From Haliclona indistincta (lineage: Eukaryota > Porifera > Demospongiae > Haplosclerida > Chalinidae): a stretch of 64,000 bases of DNA. The stretch is from positions 2,168,411-2,232,410 of the forward strand of contig OZ024786.1 in the NCBI GenBank assembly GCA_964017065.1, in the 5' to 3' direction. Positions 59,984-64,000 of the stretch are shown here, one piece after another (the first letter of the stretch is position 1; every line of letters starts with the position of its first letter). A model generated the notes under the pieces. That model was not told where the DNA came from. It did not search any database and saw only the letters and a list, made by a program, of their open reading frames with translations. The translations under genes and the position numbers were made by a program.

Positions 59984-60625
59984 TATAGTATGCAGGATTG
60001 TTATTATAAGTGCGTTTTGAACTTTCAATTCTGTGGAACTGGCTATCATTGCACTAAAGCACTACAGCATCAAATTTCAATATGCAAACACGATAAAAGT
60101 CTCTAATAACTATGAGTTCCAAGAACTACTCTTGATGCTCAGCAGAAATTGATCTACAAGGGTTGTCAACAAAAAAAACTGGTATTTTTACTGTCGTAAT
60201 AGTTATTACATGTATATAGTGCCTTATGTGACAGTGACCTCTTTTTATCTGTGTGGGGTTATTATGCTTGCTTGTATATGTCTGGGTTGGCTGTTTAACC
60301 AGAGTGCTTGTCCTTTGTTAAGAAGGACAGTGATTTCCACAGCTTACTACACATACCAAATTTTTGGTTAAGTAGCTATATACACTTCTTGTGACTCAAA
60401 AACCCACAATTCGAATTCCCTGACTATTCAACACCCACAATGTGGTTTCAAAAAAATTATGGAATCTACGTACAAAGCATATCTACCAGGCATTGTCTTC
60501 AATGCTGAAAGTAAAAAGTGCACAAAATCTATCAGAGTTGTCCAATTGAACAAATAACAGTTACCAAACATCACACTACTGTCTACAGCATGTCTACAGT
60601 ACACAAAGATTTGAACAATCTTGGT
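59984..60625. other. spacer, SPPL2 block to APOL-like gene
   Basis: AT-rich, presumably including the 3' flank of the APOL-like gene. No gene or repeat recognised. Confidence 0.5.
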
Positions 60626-61888
60626 TTAGTCTTTATCCAGTGACTTTTTCAGTTCTTCGATAAGATCAGCAATCTGTTTCTCTTCTTCTTTCAGCTGGTC
60701 GGCCTTCTCCCTCAGAGCTTTACCAGCAGCAGACACTGACCCTTTGGCAAGATCAATGGAGGTTGTAACGATGCTGTACACATCAAAGACCAGACCAACT
60801 CCAGCTAGCAAACCACCAAATGCACGAGCTCCTTTACTAGCCAGTGCCGGAGTCTGTTTAGCAAGACCCTTAGCAGCAGAGAAAGACCTACCAGTTGCTT
60901 TAGATCCAAATTTTGCAACCCATTCCGCTTTGGAGATTTTTGCCATTTGCTTAGCTAAGCTTCGTACACCAGGATTCATCAGCATAGCTCCTCGTGCTAG
61001 AGAGGTTGAACCAGTTGCAACTTGCCCCAGCCCACCGATGCCTACAAACACAGTCCTGGCAATTTCTAGACCATCCCAGCTGTCTAGTTTTTGAGCACTC
61101 AGTTTAAGTGCCTCGGCACATTTGTTGATATCATCTAGTAGGGAATAAAGTGTAGCTGTTAGTTTCCCATCAGCATCAATATGCTCTTGAGCTTTTGAGC
61201 AAGTACTCTTTGTAAGGCCCATCTCTGTTAGAGACGCTCCAAGGGCAGTCAATCCAGCAGCTGCACCTACGGCTGCTGCTCCTACTGCATAAGACAATCC
61301 AAATGTGAAAGGAGCAAAGATGGTGGCTAGTGTGACAGCTCCTGCAACAGTACCAACACTTGCTGTCGTAACAGTGGTGATGTTCACGTTCTTGTGGTGC
61401 TTGTCAATGTCGTCTGCTAGCTCCCTTAGTTCAGACACACTTCTGTCTCTCAGTTGCATCCAAGTCAGGTTTGCTGTAGTGTTTCCAGGAAGATTAACGC
61501 TGTGAGAAGAAGCACAAAATTTAAGAAATTTTTCCACAGCCTCATTGAACTCCTCTGTCTTCGTGCCATGCTCTAGAATAGCCTCTACAAGTTCATTATC
61601 GACTGGTTTACCAACATCGACATCGTTCTCATCCATGATGTATCGCAGTGCGTCGCAGACTACCACACCACCTGTCCCGACTGCATGAGCTGCAGTTCCA
61701 CCATTTTGCACCAGCTTCACTCCTTTAGAAAGGGTAGTCTTGGATTGCTTTGGGCCGATGCTACTGCCAGAGGAACTCAGTGAGGCTTGTTTCTTGGCTT
61801 TGCCATCTTTTCCGGAGACGTCCGTCATCATGAGTTGTTCTAGAACAGAGCGGTGAACAAAGAAACATGTATTACAGCTAACTTGCAA
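60626..61888 (-). CDS. apolipoprotein-L-like protein (420 aa, or 401 from the internal start)
   Basis: Intronless. The N-terminal 90 residues are polar and Ser-rich. About 101-165 is helical, ending SELRELADDIDKHHKNVN. A long hydrophobic hairpin at 171-225 (TASVGTVAGAVTLATIF ... AVGAAAVGAAAGLTALGASL) and a further Gly-rich segment 281-300 precede GARAFGGLLAGVGLVFDVYS (353-372), then a coiled-coil end (ALREKADQLKEEEKQI). This order, especially the GLVFDVYSIV block before an acidic/basic coiled coil, is the apolipoprotein L family signature. Vertebrate members are membrane-active proteins, some of them innate immune effectors. Met pair at 61831/61828 (MMTDVS) may be the true start, because the likely promoter is only about 40 bp beyond 61888. 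Confidence 0.82.
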   Translation of the reverse strand: MQVSCNTCFFVHRSVLEQLMMTDVSGKDGKAKKQASLSSSGSSIGPKQSKTTLSKGVKLVQNGGTAAHAVGTGGVVVCDALRYIMDENDVDVGKPVDNELVEAILEHGTKTEEFNEAVEKFLKFCASSHSVNLPGNTTANLTWMQLRDRSVSELRELADDIDKHHKNVNITTVTTASVGTVAGAVTLATIFAPFTFGLSYAVGAAAVGAAAGLTALGASLTEMGLTKSTCSKAQEHIDADGKLTATLYSLLDDINKCAEALKLSAQKLDSWDGLEIARTVFVGIGGLGQVATGSTSLARGAMLMNPGVRSLAKQMAKISKAEWVAKFGSKATGRSFSAAKGLAKQTPALASKGARAFGGLLAGVGLVFDVYSIVTTSIDLAKGSVSAAGKALREKADQLKEEEKQIADLIEELKKSLDKD

Positions 61889-61927
61889 ATGCGCAGCGCG
61901 CGTTTATATGCGAAGACTCTGGTTAGA

Positions 61928-61941
61928 CTGCGCATGCGCAG
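61928..61941. promoter_or_regulatory. NRF1-type palindrome upstream of the APOL-like gene
   Basis: CTGCGCATGCGCAG contains the full TGCGCATGCGCA consensus, 40 bp before the longest start and 98 bp before the MMTDVS start. Likely core-promoter site. Confidence 0.55.
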
Positions 61942-62359
61942 AGGTCTGCCTCGTCATATATCTCTATGGCCTCGTGTTCTCGCATGCGCCACCGAAACGC
62001 ATGCTATACGACCAAAGAGTTTGCGTAATCGTCCGCTTTTAGTTGGATTTTACCATTTTTGCTTATACACCGGGATTAGATTGCATTAATCTTCCACCCA
62101 TCTGTAGAGGATGAACCAGACACAGCTATACTTGATATTACCTAGCCCTCTGATGCCTATACAGTCAGGCGTCCCAGTAGCTCCATGCAACCACCTACAA
62201 TGCTGTTCCTTGGCACTCAGAGTTAACTCCTCAAGATCAGTTCATTGTTGATTTCATTTGAGCAAGTTCAAAAAGCACTTTTTGATCAAAAAGCAAGCGC
62301 TTTTTGATCACTTGCTGCTCTTACAATTCAAAAGTGAACGGAGCTGCAACCGTAGCTGC

Positions 62360-62625
62360 TCAACTTGGAGCTGCAGTACCAGCACTTGCAGGTTGTCATG
62401 GTACTGCAAGTGTTGACATTCGTATTCCTGTGGTGTTATCTGCTAATTTTCTTAGTGCAGACACATTTCTTCTACCCAACATGCATATACTCCAGCCGCT
62501 ACCAGGAAGATCAACCGCTTGAGCAGAAGATTGGACAAAAGAATCACTGCCTCTTGAAACTGCTCAACAGTCTTAGTGACATTGAAGACTTTGAAGCATG
62601 GTCTAACTTCAAAACATACAGTAAA
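62360..62625 (-). pseudogene. decayed APOL-like gene fragment
   Basis: Minus-strand translation gives KTVEQFQEAVILLSNLLL, matching KTEEFNEAVEKFLKFCAS of the intact gene, followed further on by sequence resembling the stretch before the hydrophobic hairpin. Several stops and indels; no full domain. Same strand and about 470 bp beyond the intact gene start, so a tandem duplicate that decayed. Confidence 0.5.
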
Positions 62626-63807
62626 CATGTCCACTACATAGTCTAAAGTTTGTCATTGGTTCAGAGAAGAGCCTGAAACAGTAGTTGAACATTGGTCAAT
62701 TTTAAATTGCCTGTGCTCAGTGCTCCATTGATCAAACAAAACATAAAATTAATTATTGTTGTGTCTATTTGTTGCCAACCCACGTTTGGTGGGTGGGCTG
62801 GTCATCTCGACAAGCTGTATCTCGAATTCTATCGAACCGATTACAGTGGCACATCATGTCTCGTTCTTTACAATATTCTTATACTGAAGCAGATCAGAAG
62901 TACAGAACTGCACTAATGTACTTGAACCTATGTGAATTGTATTACACTAACTGTACATCAAAACATTTTTGACAGATTATAATTCAGTATTGATGCTTCA
63001 ACACATTACCGTGACAGCAAACGTTTAGAGATATGTACTGTAGTTGTCTCTGATGTGCTGAATGCTTTATTGTTGCTGCTGCTCAAGATCGGTCCCGCCC
63101 GCCCATGATTTTCAATGGTACGTGCCGCTTGGAGAGAGGACTTGGTGTGCGGGAACTAGTCCTACTAGTAACGGACTAATGTTTCGGCTAAATCCATCTC
63201 TGGCACGGCGCATTGACGATCGTATCTGATCTAATTCATACAGCCGTACGCACACCACACCGAATGCGAGACCTCGTGCGATACCGAATGTAACCATTTT
63301 ATGTATTATAAACATTTTATGCTGTAAACACGAAAGTGCAACAACGAGACAAGCCTGCTCAAGAGCTTTTGAATGAAGTATAGGTCGATTACATTCGTTG
63401 TTTCTAAGTCTAGCGACAATCGATTTGCTGAGTCAACTCGACACTACCATTGTTCCACTATTGTACCATTATACCATTGTTCCACTATTGTACCATTATA
63501 CCATTGTTCCACTTGACACTACCAGAAGGTTCAAAGGTTATTATTGAAGGGACCCACTAGCATGACAACGCAACTTCTGTTCAAGGGGTTGGTATAAAAT
63601 TCCTTAAAGTGACATTTTCACACCTATGAAGTCATAAATTTGAACTACTTTACATGCTATTTGGCTTTAAACACTATTTCTTTAACATGGTCAATTGTTA
63701 CGTCATTAACAACTTAACTTCAGGTGTGATATTGATGGAATTCTCATTAATCTGCTATTGCTATAAAACGGCAACTAACAAAAAAATAACAAACAGTGTT
63801 TCAAAAC
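62626..63807. other. spacer upstream of the class C GPCR-like gene
   Basis: Mostly AT-rich without recognisable genes. It includes a short minisatellite at 63446-63513 and a 67-codon minus-strand frame (63112-63315) that I could not support as a gene. Confidence 0.5.
63446..63513. repeat. 27-bp minisatellite
   Basis: About 2.5 units of ACCATTGTTCCACTATTGTACCATTAT, ending where ACTTGACACTACC repeats the sequence that precedes the array. Confidence 0.85.
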
Positions 63808-64000
63808 ATGAAACTACTAGTGCAGTTGCTGTTCGTCATCGCAGTAGCGGTGAATTGTGATGCAACCAGTTGTCCTAACACCACTGCTACTGGAGATACC
63901 AAGCCACTCTATCTACTGCTACTGGTGCCTCACAGCAGATCAGTTCATCATAGTTTAGTTGCTCCACGCATTGCTCAAGAGGAGATCAACAATCACAGTG
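63808..64000 (+). CDS. N-terminus of a probable class C GPCR (GABA-B-like), cut by window end
   Basis: 64 codons: signal peptide MKLLVQLLFVIAVAVNC, then TSCPNTTATGD, then KPLYLLLLVPHSR and APRIAQEEINNHS. The beta-strand followed by A-P-x-I-A-x-E-x-I-N resembles the start of the periplasmic-binding-protein-like (ANF receptor) ligand domain of class C GPCRs and guanylyl cyclase receptors. GABA-B-type receptors are expanded in sponges. Only the first part is visible, so the family is provisional. Confidence 0.5.
   Translation, partial: MKLLVQLLFVIAVAVNCDATSCPNTTATGDTKPLYLLLLVPHSRSVHHSLVAPRIAQEEINNHS

Noticed and set aside
63112..63315. 67-aa minus-strand frame (MFIIHKMVTFGIARG...)
   Set aside because: No recognisable domain, no convincing splice donor and no paralogue in the window; kept as unannotated.

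Overview
The window looks like a piece of an invertebrate nuclear genome, most likely a demosponge (an Amphimedon-like animal). This is inferred from four things: GT-AG introns, expanded scavenger-receptor (SRCR) genes, single-exon beta-helix plus multi-membrane-span receptors, and dense mobile DNA. No search could be run, so the species is not fixed.

Layout. (1) Positions 1-13601, minus strand: three tandem, intronless paralogues (the first runs off the left edge). Each encodes a signal peptide, a long beta-helix-like ectodomain, a Cys-rich module, about eight or nine membrane spans and a short tail with an acidic dileucine. (2) 14762-50663: five SRCR genes, named A to E here. A to D are on the plus strand. 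E is on the minus strand. All start with a signal-peptide exon and two SRCR domains, each split over two exons with the same intron phases. A ends in a membrane span and a C-terminal death-domain-like exon. B and C end in a membrane span and a Pro/Tyr-rich tail with a PPxY motif. D has the same plan but is split by a 2,067-bp insertion in its first SRCR exon. E stops after the second SRCR domain as far as can be seen. (3) 50853-58029, plus strand: a complete 13-exon SPPL2-type intramembrane aspartyl protease, head to head with E. (4) 58138-60000: a duplicated repeat block. (5) 60626-61888, minus strand: an apolipoprotein-L-like gene, with a decayed fragment of a second one at about 62360-62625. 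(6) 63808 to the right edge: the first 64 codons of a probable class C GPCR (GABA-B-like).

Mobile DNA shapes the locus. Intron 5 of B holds a complete Ty3/gypsy element (22627-27872) with 187-bp LTRs that read as identical, a 4-bp target duplication and a clear -1 frameshift signal between gag and pol. Other insertions include hAT-like, TTAA-type, Mutator-like and pogo/Tigger-like elements, a long-inverted-repeat transposon relic and a truncated LINE. A recurrent element has an AT-rich head, a long hairpin and a short terminal palindrome. Several of these can be delimited exactly because a paralogous copy gives the empty site.

Function, by inference. The host genes fit cell-surface recognition and membrane defence: variable SRCR and beta-helix receptors, one with a possible death-domain output, an APOL-like membrane protein and an endolysosomal-type intramembrane protease. 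Nothing in the sequence proves that they act together.
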